From Paracoccaceae bacterium (GTDB taxonomy: Bacteria > Pseudomonadota > Alphaproteobacteria > Rhodobacterales > Rhodobacteraceae), in the NCBI GenBank assembly GCA_022822495.1, contig JAJEBQ010000011.1, positions 1 through 49,458 on the forward strand: a stretch of DNA of 49,458 nucleotides, read 5' to 3'. The notes under the pieces are model-generated. The model worked only from the letters and a program-made list of their open reading frames with translations, was not told the origin of the DNA and ran no database searches. This document shows positions 26,236 through 35,635 of the stretch, one piece after another. Within the stretch, counting starts at the first letter, position 1, and each line of letters starts with the position of its first letter. Both the position numbers and the translations under genes were made by a program.

Positions 26236-28641
26236 TTAATCAAATTGATGATTGAGCTGTTTAAGAGAATTTCTTAAGGCTTCACAGGATCCTTTAGGTG
26301 TTCTTACCATCGTATCATAATCAACATGAACGAGTCCAAATCGTTTTTCATACCCCAATGCCCACTCGTAATTATCCAATAGTGACCAAATAAAATAGCC
26401 CCTGATATCAATACCTTCGGACATCACTTCCTTAACTATTCGAATGTGGTCTTTAAGAAATTTTTGCCTGGCATGATCGTTAATGACCTGTATGAAATCG
26501 TTTGAATTATCAGCCATACCATTTTCAGTTACAAAAATAGGCAATCCATTGGCATAATCCTTGGCAACCCTTCTGAGAAAATGCCCCAAACCTTCAGGAT
26601 ATATCTCCCACCCCATACCTGTCTTGGCCAAATTACCATCCACTTCAATCCAACCGGGAAATTCATCCGATTCATAGCGAATCAACTTGCGGGTGTAATA
26701 ATTGATACCTATCCAATCAACCGGTTCGCCAATGATAGTAAAATCCTTCTCCCAATCATGCGGTAAGTGCTTCTCAACGGAGGACAGAACTATTTCTGGA
26801 TATTCACGGTTTTGTACACCACCGAGGAACCATTGATTATAAATTGCATCATACAAATCTGCCTTGAACCTTGAGGAATCGGTATCGTCTGCGGGTTCAG
26901 CGTATTCAAAATTGACAACCAAACCAAGATTATCAATATTCAGGTTCCTAAGTGCCTTGATAGCCATACCATGAGCAAGAAGCACATGATGCATGGCTCT
27001 TGCCGTAGCTCTAATATCTCGTAACCCAGGTGCGTGATCACCTGAAAAATGACCCAACCAGGCAACACACCAAGGTTCATTGATCGGAGCTATGGAATGC
27101 ACACGGTCACCAATTAATTTTCCTATGGTAGAGGCATATTGTCCAAACCAGAGAGCAATATCCTTATTGCTCCATCCTCCTTGAGCGGCAAGATATGCAG
27201 GTAATTCCCAATGGTATAGTGTAAGAAAAGGCTTCAAGCCGCAAGCCAACATTTCATCTACCAGCCGGTCATAAAAATCCAACCCTTTCTGATTAGGAGA
27301 ATTCATGCTTTCGGGAAAAATTCTGGCCCAAGATGTTGAGAATCGCCAGGCATCCAGACCCAAGGATGAAACCAATCGAAAATCATCCCTGTAGCGATGA
27401 TAATGATCACAGGCAATTTTGCCGTTGTCCATGTTATGAACATTCCCAGGGGTTGCAGCAAATGTGTCCCAATGTGTTTCGCCTGCGTCACCGTATTCAT
27501 GTCCTTCAATCTGATAACTCGATGAAGCTACCCCAAAGATAAAGTTTTCGGGAAAATCAGAACGATAAAATCCAAGTGTGGGGTAGGGGTTTTGTTTCGG
27601 TTGGCCTCTTCCTTTACTTCCTTTGGGTGAACTTGTTGTTTCACCAATTATCAACTCTGATTCCCAAAGTTCATGCCAAGGTTCCTTAAATTCATCCTGA
27701 ACCATTGCTATAAGCAATTCCGCACACCTCTTGCCCGCTTTTCTGACCGAAGAGGTTAAGGCTGTAAACTTTGGTGAGACACCCTCATTCCCCAAATAAG
27801 ACAGTTTATCATCAAAGATTATAACGGATACATCGGAACCTAATTGCAAACCAAGTTCCAGGAGTGCTCTTCTTACTCCGATGCCAATTATCATGGAGGA
27901 AACCAGAAATGCGGTGGGAGGGTTGGCAAGTGCCATCATTTCCCTGACCGATTCATAGCCGTAAGGTTCAGTCATTTCGTTGGATTTCAAATAACCGGTT
28001 TTGGGAAACAAACCGTTGTTAGCAAGAGCACTTTCAAACCCTGCTCGACGGCGATGGGCAAAATCCATAGTCTCTAGGCCATTGATGAGGGCAATATTCT
28101 TATGCCCAAGATCAATCAGATATTGCGTGGCCTTTTGAAACGCTCGGTAATTGTCAACATCCAACCAGGAATATTCTTCTTGTGTTGTGGAAACACGTCC
28201 ATGCACAAGGAAAGGTATGCCAATTTCCTTAAGAATGGAAATACGAAAATCCTTGAAGCCCGGGGCCTGTAACAGAATACCATCCACTATCCCCTGTTCA
28301 GCCATTTTCTGGTATGCTGAAGCAACATCTTCATCTTTCACCACGGATAGATTCATGTGGTAACCAGCTTTAGAGTACGCTTCCCCTGCACCGGCAAGAA
28401 AATCCGTAAAAATGGGATTGACCATTTCATGATTGGACGAAACCGGTATAACATGGCCAATAGACCAGGTTTTGCCAGTGGCCAAACGAGCAGCAATGGG
28501 GTTTGGTCGATAATTTAATTGTTTGGCTGCGGCAATAACCCTTTGTCTGGTTTTTTCATTCACCTCCGGAAAACCGTTGAGGGCCCTGCTTACGGTACTT
28601 TGAGAAACTCCAAGGTGTTTGGCCAGCTTTTTTAAGGTCAT
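26236..28641 (-). CDS. LacI-family regulator fused to a GH1 beta-glucosidase
   Basis: An 801-residue natural fusion without any frame break. Residues 1 to about 55 are a LacI-type helix-turn-helix and hinge (LKKLAKHLGVSQSTVSRALNG, NPIAARLATGKT). About 60-335 form the periplasmic-binding-like effector domain. A Gly/Lys/Pro linker (about 340-357) leads into a complete GH1 barrel from about residue 360 (ENFIFGVASSSYQIEG). Acid/base Glu522 lies in INEPW and nucleophile Glu706 in VTENG, so hydrolase activity is expected. It occupies the position of aglR, divergent from aglE with palindromes between them. The likely effect is that a DNA-bound sensor of glucosides also hydrolyses a beta-glucoside; how the two activities are coupled is unknown. 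No internal start gives a separate enzyme with a good ribosome site. Confidence 0.92.
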   Translation of the reverse strand: MTLKKLAKHLGVSQSTVSRALNGFPEVNEKTRQRVIAAAKQLNYRPNPIAARLATGKTWSIGHVIPVSSNHEMVNPIFTDFLAGAGEAYSKAGYHMNLSVVKDEDVASAYQKMAEQGIVDGILLQAPGFKDFRISILKEIGIPFLVHGRVSTTQEEYSWLDVDNYRAFQKATQYLIDLGHKNIALINGLETMDFAHRRRAGFESALANNGLFPKTGYLKSNEMTEPYGYESVREMMALANPPTAFLVSSMIIGIGVRRALLELGLQLGSDVSVIIFDDKLSYLGNEGVSPKFTALTSSVRKAGKRCAELLIAMVQDEFKEPWHELWESELIIGETTSSPKGSKGRGQPKQNPYPTLGFYRSDFPENFIFGVASSSYQIEGHEYGDAGETHWDTFAATPGNVHNMDNGKIACDHYHRYRDDFRLVSSLGLDAWRFSTSWARIFPESMNSPNQKGLDFYDRLVDEMLACGLKPFLTLYHWELPAYLAAQGGWSNKDIALWFGQYASTIGKLIGDRVHSIAPINEPWCVAWLGHFSGDHAPGLRDIRATARAMHHVLLAHGMAIKALRNLNIDNLGLVVNFEYAEPADDTDSSRFKADLYDAIYNQWFLGGVQNREYPEIVLSSVEKHLPHDWEKDFTIIGEPVDWIGINYYTRKLIRYESDEFPGWIEVDGNLAKTGMGWEIYPEGLGHFLRRVAKDYANGLPIFVTENGMADNSNDFIQVINDHARQKFLKDHIRIVKEVMSEGIDIRGYFIWSLLDNYEWALGYEKRFGLVHVDYDTMVRTPKGSCEALRNSLKQLNHQFD

Positions 28642-28697
28642 TGGTAAAAATTTATTTTGAAAAAATTATTAATTATGTTATTAATGATTTAAATTGC

Positions 28698-28722
28698 TTT
28701 GAAAATTATTCAAACGCTTTGA
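28698..28722. promoter_or_regulatory. Overlapping LacI-type operator palindromes before aglE
   Basis: TTTGAA-AATTA-TTCAAA (28698-28714) overlaps TCAAA-CGC-TTTGA (28710-28722). Both are perfect palindromic arms. They lie 24-50 bp upstream of aglE and about 57-81 bp from the divergent LacI-GH1 gene. A CG-centred TTTGA-type palindrome is typical for LacI/CcpA-family regulators, so the fusion protein is the likely ligand. Confidence 0.5.
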
Positions 28723-28747
28723 TTTATTGCAATAAAACGGAGGAGAT

Positions 28748-30103
28748 ATGCGACTAATTAAATCACTGTTCGCAAGCATGTTATGCACTGGGTTGGCTGT
28801 CGTTGGCAGTACTGCACAGGAAGAATTGATGTTTCCCATTGGGGAAGGAAATTTTAACTGGGAGAGCTATCAGGAGTTTTCTGAAATGGACCTGTCAGGG
28901 GAAACCATATCAGTTTTTGGTCCCTGGCTGAACCAGGACAAGGTATTTGTTGACAGTGTAATTGCCTATTTTGAAGCAGCCACGGGTGCTAATGTTGAGT
29001 ATTCTGGTTCTGATTCTTTTGAACAACAAATTGTTATTGATACCGAAGCGGGTTCGCCGCCAAATATAGCTGTTTTCCCACAACCTGGTTTGGCCAAGGA
29101 TTTGGCTTCCAAAGGTCTTCTGGTCCCCTTGGATGGCGCAATAGGAGATTGGGTCAAAGAAAATTATGCCGCTGGTCAATCATGGGTGGATCTCGGCACC
29201 TATCCCGATGAGAATGGAGAAAACCAGCTTTATGGCTTCTTTTACAAGGTGGATGTGAAATCGCTTGTCTGGTATGTTCCCGAAAATTTCGAGGATGCTG
29301 GCTATGAAGTTCCGACAACCATGGAAGAACTCAAAGCATTATCGGATCAAATTGTCGCGGATGGTGAAACCCCCTGGTGCATTGGTTTGGGGTCAGGTGG
29401 TGCAACTGGTTGGCCTGCTACGGACTGGGTTGAAGATTTGATGCTCAGAACCCAAACACCGGAAGTTTACGATGCCTGGGTTGATAATTCCATGAAATTC
29501 AATGACCCTATTGTTGTCAGCACTATTGATGAGTTCGGTTCTTTTGCGCGTAATGAAGATTATGTTTCAGGGGGTTCCGCTGCTGTCGCCTCAACGGATT
29601 TCAGAGACAGTCCCAAAGGGATGTTCACTTCACCCCCGCAATGCTATTTGCATCGACAGGCTTCTTTCATTCCAGCTTTCTTCCCGGAAGGTACAGAAGT
29701 GGGAGTGGATGCTGACTTCTTCTACTTTCCAGCCTTCGCAGGCAAGGATCTTGGCACCCCTGTCCTTGGAGGTGGTACACTTTTCGCCATTACCAGTGAT
29801 TCACCTGGAACAAGAGCATTCATTGATTTCCTGAGCACACCAATTGCCCATGAAATCTGGATGGCTCAGAGTGGTTTCCTCACCCCACACAAGGGAGTAA
29901 ATCCTGATGTTTATACGGATGCAACCCTTCGGAATCTAAATGAGATCCTGTTGGGTGCAACAACCTTCAGGTTTGATGGTTCTGATTTAATGCCTGGTCC
30001 GATTGGTGCAGGTGTGTTCTGGACCGGAATGGTTGATTATGTCGGTGGCAAGGAAGCGCAGGAAGTTGCAGACGAAATTCAAGCCACTTGGGATGCACTC
30101 TAA
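28748..30103 (+). CDS. aglE: Alpha-glucoside ABC transporter substrate-binding protein
   Basis: A 451-residue periplasmic binding protein with a signal peptide of about 23 residues ending near STAQ. The fold pattern (FEAATGANVEYSGSDSFEQQI, then aromatic residues around WCIGLGSGGATGWPATDW) matches AglE of rhizobia. Family knowledge: the AglEFGK system takes up sucrose, maltose, trehalose and related alpha-glucosides. A GGAGG site precedes the ATG by a few bases. First gene of aglE-F-G-A-K, the same order as in Sinorhizobium meliloti, which is the main reason for the symbol. Confidence 0.9.
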   Translation: MRLIKSLFASMLCTGLAVVGSTAQEELMFPIGEGNFNWESYQEFSEMDLSGETISVFGPWLNQDKVFVDSVIAYFEAATGANVEYSGSDSFEQQIVIDTEAGSPPNIAVFPQPGLAKDLASKGLLVPLDGAIGDWVKENYAAGQSWVDLGTYPDENGENQLYGFFYKVDVKSLVWYVPENFEDAGYEVPTTMEELKALSDQIVADGETPWCIGLGSGGATGWPATDWVEDLMLRTQTPEVYDAWVDNSMKFNDPIVVSTIDEFGSFARNEDYVSGGSAAVASTDFRDSPKGMFTSPPQCYLHRQASFIPAFFPEGTEVGVDADFFYFPAFAGKDLGTPVLGGGTLFAITSDSPGTRAFIDFLSTPIAHEIWMAQSGFLTPHKGVNPDVYTDATLRNLNEILLGATTFRFDGSDLMPGPIGAGVFWTGMVDYVGGKEAQEVADEIQATWDAL

Positions 30104-30149
30104 TCACTAGAAGATCGTGATTTAAACTATTGGTTGAGGACAAGGAATA

Positions 30150-31142
30150 ATGGAACAGGTACTTTTTGCATTGGGTACAATCCTGATCGGAGTGACGGGT
30201 TGTATTGCCTATTTCTACTTTTCCAACCTTGTCCTTGACATAATCTTCCCGAACAAGGGAGCCAATGCCGGTCGAAATATTAATTTGACCCTGGCTATCA
30301 GGCCATGGTTGTTCATGGGGCCAGCGATAGTACTGTTAAGTGTTTATCTGGTTTACCCGGTTGTTAATTCCATTTGGTTGGCTTTGCATGACTCAAATGC
30401 ACAGCAGTTTGTTGGTTTGGATAATTTTTTCTGGCTGGTGGGGGATTCCAAGTTTCAGGAGTCACTTCGGAACAATTTGCTTTGGTTGATTGTTGTCCCT
30501 GCAGCATCAACAGCATTTGGATTAATTGCCGCTGCATTAACGGATAGAATAAAATGGGGGAAATTAGCCCAGTCCCTGATATTCATGCCGATGGCAATAT
30601 CCTTCATTGGTGCAGCCGTAATATGGAAATTCATTTATGATTTCCGAGGTGAAGGGGTGCCAGAAATTGGTTTGCTGAATGCCTTGGTAAATTATTTTGG
30701 CGGAGAACCAACAGCTTGGATTACTCTTTCACCGGGCAACAACTTCCTTCTTATGATTGTATTGATATGGATCCAGACCGGATTTGCCATGGTCATTCTT
30801 TCGGCCGCCCTAAAAGGAATTCCGGAAGAGACGATCGAAGCCGCTGTCATAGATGGTGCAACGCCCCTTCAAATATTTTTCAGGATCATGGTGCCTCAAA
30901 TAATGGGGACCATTGCGGTGGTGTGGACGACCATAACCATTCTTGTATTAAAGGTGTTTGACATCGTCCTGGCAATGACCAATGGTCAGTGGGGCACACA
31001 GGTGCTGGCGAATTTAATGTTTGATTGGATGTTCAGAGGAAATGATTCAGGACGTGCCTCTACCGTTGCCCTAGTGATAATGATACTCGTGATTCCAATC
31101 ATGATCTGGAACATCAGAAATGCCAAGAAGGAAATGAGCTAG
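30150..31142 (+). CDS. aglF: Alpha-glucoside ABC transporter permease AglF
   Basis: A 330-residue MalF-type inner-membrane permease. An extra N-terminal membrane segment (residues about 5-30) precedes the usual start RPWLFMGPAIVLLSVYLVYP. The EAA loop is ETIEAAVIDGATPLQIFFRIMVPQ, which docks on the ATPase. The stop codon overlaps the GTG start of aglG by one base, so translation is coupled. Confidence 0.92.
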   Translation: MEQVLFALGTILIGVTGCIAYFYFSNLVLDIIFPNKGANAGRNINLTLAIRPWLFMGPAIVLLSVYLVYPVVNSIWLALHDSNAQQFVGLDNFFWLVGDSKFQESLRNNLLWLIVVPAASTAFGLIAAALTDRIKWGKLAQSLIFMPMAISFIGAAVIWKFIYDFRGEGVPEIGLLNALVNYFGGEPTAWITLSPGNNFLLMIVLIWIQTGFAMVILSAALKGIPEETIEAAVIDGATPLQIFFRIMVPQIMGTIAVVWTTITILVLKVFDIVLAMTNGQWGTQVLANLMFDWMFRGNDSGRASTVALVIMILVIPIMIWNIRNAKKEMS

Positions 31143-32278
31143 TGGAAAATATTGCTGGACATAAACCTGCCCTGCGATGGGTTGTAAACATTTCGGTAAT
31201 TGTCTTGGTCCTAATGTGGGTCATACCAACAACCGGTCTGTTGGTATCTTCATTTAGAGACCGTGATCAGATTTCCTACACGGGTTGGTGGAAAGCACCA
31301 TTTCAGCAGGAACAAAACCAGATTTTCCGCTCCCAACCTCCTGACACTCAATTTGAGGCCGACGGTGAATTTATTTTAGAGGGAAATATTTTCGAGGGTG
31401 AAGAGGGGAAAGTCCTTGCTTTCGGTACCAGTTCACGCGATCCCACACGGTATCAACCTAATGATATCGGCGAAATGTCCAAATCACGAACCATGGTGGT
31501 TGATAATGATGGTAATTATCGGATTGCCTCACCCGAACCTCACAGTGGAAATAGGGGTGTAAGAATATTTGCAACCACTTCACAACCTCCCAAGATGACT
31601 CTGGAAAATTATGCGAAAGTGATTTTTTCCGAAGGGTTGGGGCAATCTTTTTTGAATACTTTTTCGGTCACCATACCGGCCACAGTAATACCAATACTTA
31701 TAGCTGCCTTTGCCGCTTATGCCTTGGCCTGGATGGAATTTCCTGGAAAATATATACTTATTGCTTGTGTCGTAGGCTTGCTTGTGGTGCCGCTGCAATT
31801 GACCTTTATACCACTGCTGAGACTACATAACACGTTGGGTATAGGCAAGGAATATTTGGGGATATGGTTGGCGCATACAGGGTTCGGATTGCCTTTGGCA
31901 ATATATCTATTACGCAACTATATAGCTGGATTGCCAAAGGAAATTATTGAATCAGCCCGAGTTGATGGGGCAACAGACTTTGATATTTTTCGTAAAATAA
32001 TTTTACAACTTTCTTTTCCTGCCTTGGCAAGTTTTGCCATTTTTCAATTCCTTTGGGTCTGGAATGACCTCTTGGTTGCCACGGTATTCCTTGGTAATAA
32101 TGAAGATCAATTGGTTATGACAGGAAGGCTTCGGGAACTTCTCGGCTCGAGGGGAGGAGATTGGGAAATCCTGGCCACTTCTGCCTTTGTTTCCATTGCC
32201 GTTCCCATCCTCGTATTCTTTTTATTGCAAAAATATCTGGTTCGTGGCCTTTTGGCTGGATCTGTTAAGGGAGGTTAG
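31142..32278 (+). CDS. aglG: Alpha-glucoside ABC transporter permease AglG
   Basis: A 378-residue MalG-type permease. Between the first and second membrane segments it carries a periplasmic insertion of about 100 residues (roughly 40-145). The same insertion makes AglG of rhizobia longer than ordinary MalG proteins. The EAA loop is EIIESARVDGATDFDIFRKIILQ and the C-terminus GLLAGSVKGG is typical. It starts at GTG, overlapping the aglF stop by one base. Confidence 0.92.
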   Translation: MENIAGHKPALRWVVNISVIVLVLMWVIPTTGLLVSSFRDRDQISYTGWWKAPFQQEQNQIFRSQPPDTQFEADGEFILEGNIFEGEEGKVLAFGTSSRDPTRYQPNDIGEMSKSRTMVVDNDGNYRIASPEPHSGNRGVRIFATTSQPPKMTLENYAKVIFSEGLGQSFLNTFSVTIPATVIPILIAAFAAYALAWMEFPGKYILIACVVGLLVVPLQLTFIPLLRLHNTLGIGKEYLGIWLAHTGFGLPLAIYLLRNYIAGLPKEIIESARVDGATDFDIFRKIILQLSFPALASFAIFQFLWVWNDLLVATVFLGNNEDQLVMTGRLRELLGSRGGDWEILATSAFVSIAVPILVFFLLQKYLVRGLLAGSVKGG

Positions 32279-32283
32279 GTCTC

Positions 32284-33933
32284 TTGGACATAGAAACAAA
32301 AAGTGAACTGAAGAACAAATTTGCTGGACTGTCTGAGGAATGGTGGAAAGGTGCCGTTTACTATCAAATTTATCCACGTTCCTTTTTTGATTCCAACAAT
32401 GATGGGTATGGTGACCTGCAGGGCATTATTACGAAACTTCCCTATGTAGCCAGTTTGGGAGTAGACGCTATATGGATTTCTCCTTTCTTCAAATCACCCA
32501 TGAAAGATGGGGGATATGATGTTTCAGATTACCGTGAAGTTGCTTCTGAATTTGGGTCATTGGCGGATTTCGAGGAGTTGTTGAAAAGGGCCCATGATTT
32601 GAATCTCAAGGTCCTGATTGATTTGGTGATAAGCCATACCTCCAGTAAACATCCATGGTTTCAAGAAAGCAAAAAATCCCGTGATAACCCCAAGAGTAAA
32701 TGGTATGTCTGGGCTGACCCAAAACCAGATGGAACAGTACCAAACAACTGGCTTTCAATATTTGGAGGAACCGCTTGGCAGTGGTGTGGTGAAAGAAGGC
32801 AATATTATTTACATAATTTTCTCTCTTCTCAACCAGATCTGAACTTTCATAATCGTGGAGTCCAGAAGGAAGTATTGGAATTGGTGGATTTTTGGTTGGC
32901 GAAGGGGGTTGACGGTTTTCGACTGGACACAGTCAATTTTTACTTTTGTGATCAAAGGTTAAGATATAATCCTCCCTTGGATAACAGATTGAGAAATGGT
33001 TCCATAGCTCCCATGGTTAATCCGTATAATCACCAAAACCATATTTATGATAAGAACAGACCCGAAAATCTGAAGTTTCTTGAACGGTTCAGAAAAATAA
33101 TGAACAATTACCCTGACCGTACTTCATTGGGGGAAGTTGGTGATTCGCAAAGAGGTCAGCAAATTGTAGGCCAATATACCAAGGGGAATAAGCGTCTGCA
33201 TTCCTGTTATTCATTTGAATTTTTGTCGGGAACAGAAATTACCCCTGAAATCATCGGCAAGACACTCCAAAGCTTCGAAAAGGATAACCCTGCAAGTTGG
33301 TCAACTTGGGCCATATCAAATCATGATGTGGAACGTGTCGCTTCAAGGTGGAATTTGAATTCGTTGGAACTGAAACTGATTTCTACCCTGATAATGTGTA
33401 TTCGAGGTTCGGTTTGTATCTACCAAGGTGAAGAGTTGGGATTATCAGAGGCGGACATTGAGTATACCGATTTACAAGACCCTTATGGAAAGGAGTTTTG
33501 GCCTGAGTACAAGGGGCGGGACGGTTGCAGAACACCTATGGTATGGGATGAAAAGGCTTCTTTTGGAGGGTTCTCTAATGTAGCACCCTGGTTACCAATC
33601 CCCGAGGACCACTTGAAAAATAGCGTTAATGTACAGGAAAAGGATGATAATTCACTATTAAATCACTACAGAAAGCTTAATTTTCTCAGGAGAGATCACC
33701 CTGCTTTGAAGTATGGTTCGATTGGGGATATTTCATACACTGGTGAATTGATTAGTTTCAGTAGAGTTTATGACGGGGAAAAAATTCTCTGTGTCTTTAA
33801 TTTCAGCAAGACATCCCAAGAGTATCAATTCTCTGTGGGAAATGCTCGAATTTTAATTGGAGAACCTGAAAAGGGCAAGGATGAATCGACAGTTGTACTT
33901 GCAGGATCTGGTTTTGCTGTAGCTTTGATATAA
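32284..33933 (+). CDS. aglA: Alpha-glucosidase, GH13
   Basis: A 549-residue cytosolic GH13 hydrolase that splits imported alpha-glucosides such as maltose, sucrose or trehalulose-like sugars. Visible are the opening WWKGAVYYQIYPRSFFDSN, nucleophile Asp215 in DGFRLDTVN, acid/base Glu284 in SLGEVGD and the transition-state Asp348 in SNHDVERV. These define the oligo-1,6-glucosidase/alpha-glucosidase subfamily. The start is TTG at 32284 with AAGGGAGG 9 bp upstream, 5 bp after aglG. It sits between permease and ATPase genes as in the S. meliloti agl operon. Confidence 0.92.
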   Translation: MDIETKSELKNKFAGLSEEWWKGAVYYQIYPRSFFDSNNDGYGDLQGIITKLPYVASLGVDAIWISPFFKSPMKDGGYDVSDYREVASEFGSLADFEELLKRAHDLNLKVLIDLVISHTSSKHPWFQESKKSRDNPKSKWYVWADPKPDGTVPNNWLSIFGGTAWQWCGERRQYYLHNFLSSQPDLNFHNRGVQKEVLELVDFWLAKGVDGFRLDTVNFYFCDQRLRYNPPLDNRLRNGSIAPMVNPYNHQNHIYDKNRPENLKFLERFRKIMNNYPDRTSLGEVGDSQRGQQIVGQYTKGNKRLHSCYSFEFLSGTEITPEIIGKTLQSFEKDNPASWSTWAISNHDVERVASRWNLNSLELKLISTLIMCIRGSVCIYQGEELGLSEADIEYTDLQDPYGKEFWPEYKGRDGCRTPMVWDEKASFGGFSNVAPWLPIPEDHLKNSVNVQEKDDNSLLNHYRKLNFLRRDHPALKYGSIGDISYTGELISFSRVYDGEKILCVFNFSKTSQEYQFSVGNARILIGEPEKGKDESTVVLAGSGFAVALI

Positions 33934-33944
33934 AGGAAGAAAAA

Positions 33945-35033
33945 TTGGCCGAGTTATTAATTCAGGACGTTGGAAAAAGTTATGGAGATATTGAAGTTCT
34001 TCATGACATCAATCTCGAAGTAGAAAAAGGTGAATTCATAGTTTTTGTAGGCCCATCTGGATGTGGCAAATCCACTTTACTAAGGATGATTGCCGGTCTC
34101 GAAAAAATCACCACTGGCAAGTTGATGATCGAAGGGGAACTGATGAATGATGTTCCGCCTGCACAACGAAGGATTGCCATGGTCTTTCAATCTTATGCTC
34201 TTTATCCCCATATGACTGTCCGAGAGAATATGGAGTTTTCACTCAAGTTAGCTAAAAAGTCCAAGGACGAGATCAAAGCCAGTGTTGATAATGCCGCCAA
34301 AATTCTTCAGTTGGAGGAATATTTGGATCGTCTGCCCAAGGCGTTGTCAGGTGGTCAAAGACAAAGGGTCGCAATCGGCCGGGCAATCGTAAGAAACCCC
34401 AAAGTATTTCTTTTTGATGAGCCGCTTTCTAACCTTGATGCAGCTTTACGAGTCGCAACCCGTATTGAGATTGCCAAACTCAAGCAAGATATGCCTGATA
34501 CAACAATGATTTATGTAACACACGATCAGGTCGAAGCAATGACATTGGCTTCCAGAATAGTCGTTCTTCATGGCCAAACGATTGAGCAGGTAGGACCTCC
34601 ACTGGTCCTTTATGAAAATCCATGTAACGAATTTGTTGCTCAATTCATTGGGTCACCAGCCATGAATCTCTTTCCTGGTGTCATCGTTGATACTGGTGAG
34701 GAAACGACCGTGAAATTACATTCTGGAGGTGTCACCAAATCCAGTGTTTCGTCCACAGAAGATTTACTTAACCGAGAGGTGAATGTTGGTATAAGGCCCG
34801 AAGATTTGTTCACTACTGACGGGGGCGGTGTCTATACTGGTAAGGTTGATATAACCGAAGCACTCGGTGAAATAACCCTGTTGTATTTTGAAAAAACAGC
34901 AAGTGAAAAAGAAGGGATAATCGCCAAACTAAATGGGATCCATTCTGGACTTAGTGGGACTAATGTCAGTCTTTCAGCTAACCCCTCAAAAGTACTTATT
35001 TTTGCCAATGGAAAATCACTTAACTACATCTGA
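33945..35033 (+). CDS. aglK: Alpha-glucoside ABC transporter ATPase AglK
   Basis: A 362-residue ATPase with Walker A GPSGCGKST, signature LSGGQRQR, Walker B VFLFDEPLSNLD, switch His in THDQVEAMTL and a C-terminal TOBE-like regulatory part. It energises AglF-AglG. It starts at TTG 11 bp after aglA with AAGGAAG upstream. It is the last gene of the operon. It is clearly similar to the ATPase at 15834-16895 but differs throughout the C-terminal third. A 7-bp inverted repeat (35059-35079) follows, without a T-run. Confidence 0.93.
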   Translation: MAELLIQDVGKSYGDIEVLHDINLEVEKGEFIVFVGPSGCGKSTLLRMIAGLEKITTGKLMIEGELMNDVPPAQRRIAMVFQSYALYPHMTVRENMEFSLKLAKKSKDEIKASVDNAAKILQLEEYLDRLPKALSGGQRQRVAIGRAIVRNPKVFLFDEPLSNLDAALRVATRIEIAKLKQDMPDTTMIYVTHDQVEAMTLASRIVVLHGQTIEQVGPPLVLYENPCNEFVAQFIGSPAMNLFPGVIVDTGEETTVKLHSGGVTKSSVSSTEDLLNREVNVGIRPEDLFTTDGGGVYTGKVDITEALGEITLLYFEKTASEKEGIIAKLNGIHSGLSGTNVSLSANPSKVLIFANGKSLNYI

Positions 35034-35124
35034 TTCCAATCACACTCAAAATCAAAAATATAACCGAATTAGGGTTATAAAACTTGTGAATTAAGCACTA
35101 AAATTTTGGGGAGTATACACTTTA

Positions 35125-35418
35125 TTAGCTAAAGTCAATTTCATGTCTGGAAAGATTATTTCGATTTCCAATTAAACTGACGGCAAATTTCAAGGCTGGT
35201 TTGGCTAGCCCATCTCCGCTATGTATTCTGAATGATGGCTGCCAACCCTGATCAGTAAAGAGTATGGCAGTTCCCATTACATTCTTCTTGATATAGAACA
35301 AATCTATACCAGTAGGAAATTTCAGTTTTCTACCCCACTGATTCCCTCCATAAAGATTGAAGGACTGGAAGGAAACTGATCCATTTTCCTTAACGATTTT
35401 ATAGTGTTTATTTACCAT
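35125..35418 (-). CDS. Small hypothetical protein
   Basis: A 97-residue frame facing the agl operon. The composition is protein-like: basic N-terminal half, glycine and aromatic residues (NLYGGNQWGRKLKFP), then TDQGWQPSFRIHSGDG. No family was recognised, and no signal peptide or membrane helix is present. An AAGGA touches the ATG, which is closer than usual, so the start may be wrong or the gene may not be expressed. Confidence 0.4.
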   Translation of the reverse strand: MVNKHYKIVKENGSVSFQSFNLYGGNQWGRKLKFPTGIDLFYIKKNVMGTAILFTDQGWQPSFRIHSGDGLAKPALKFAVSLIGNRNNLSRHEIDFS

Positions 35419-35635
35419 TCCTTAATCATAATTCTCATGTATTTAAGTCAAATATAGGAGTTTGAATTGACCGGTGGCAAGAATCTGACGTCAGGCGATT
35501 GTCTGAAGGTGTTCAACGCAAACCGGAAACTTTACGATTTAATGTCAGGGAATCCCTGTAGCCAGAGGTTTTTCCTTGCCTTTGGCGTCAACACCCCTAT
35601 ACGCTGTTCCATTGCAATGAGGAGGAACCCAAAAG

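Noticed and set aside
35059..35079. A 7-bp inverted repeat after aglK as a terminator
   Set aside because: It is AT-rich with a short stem and no T-run, so too weak to list as a terminator.
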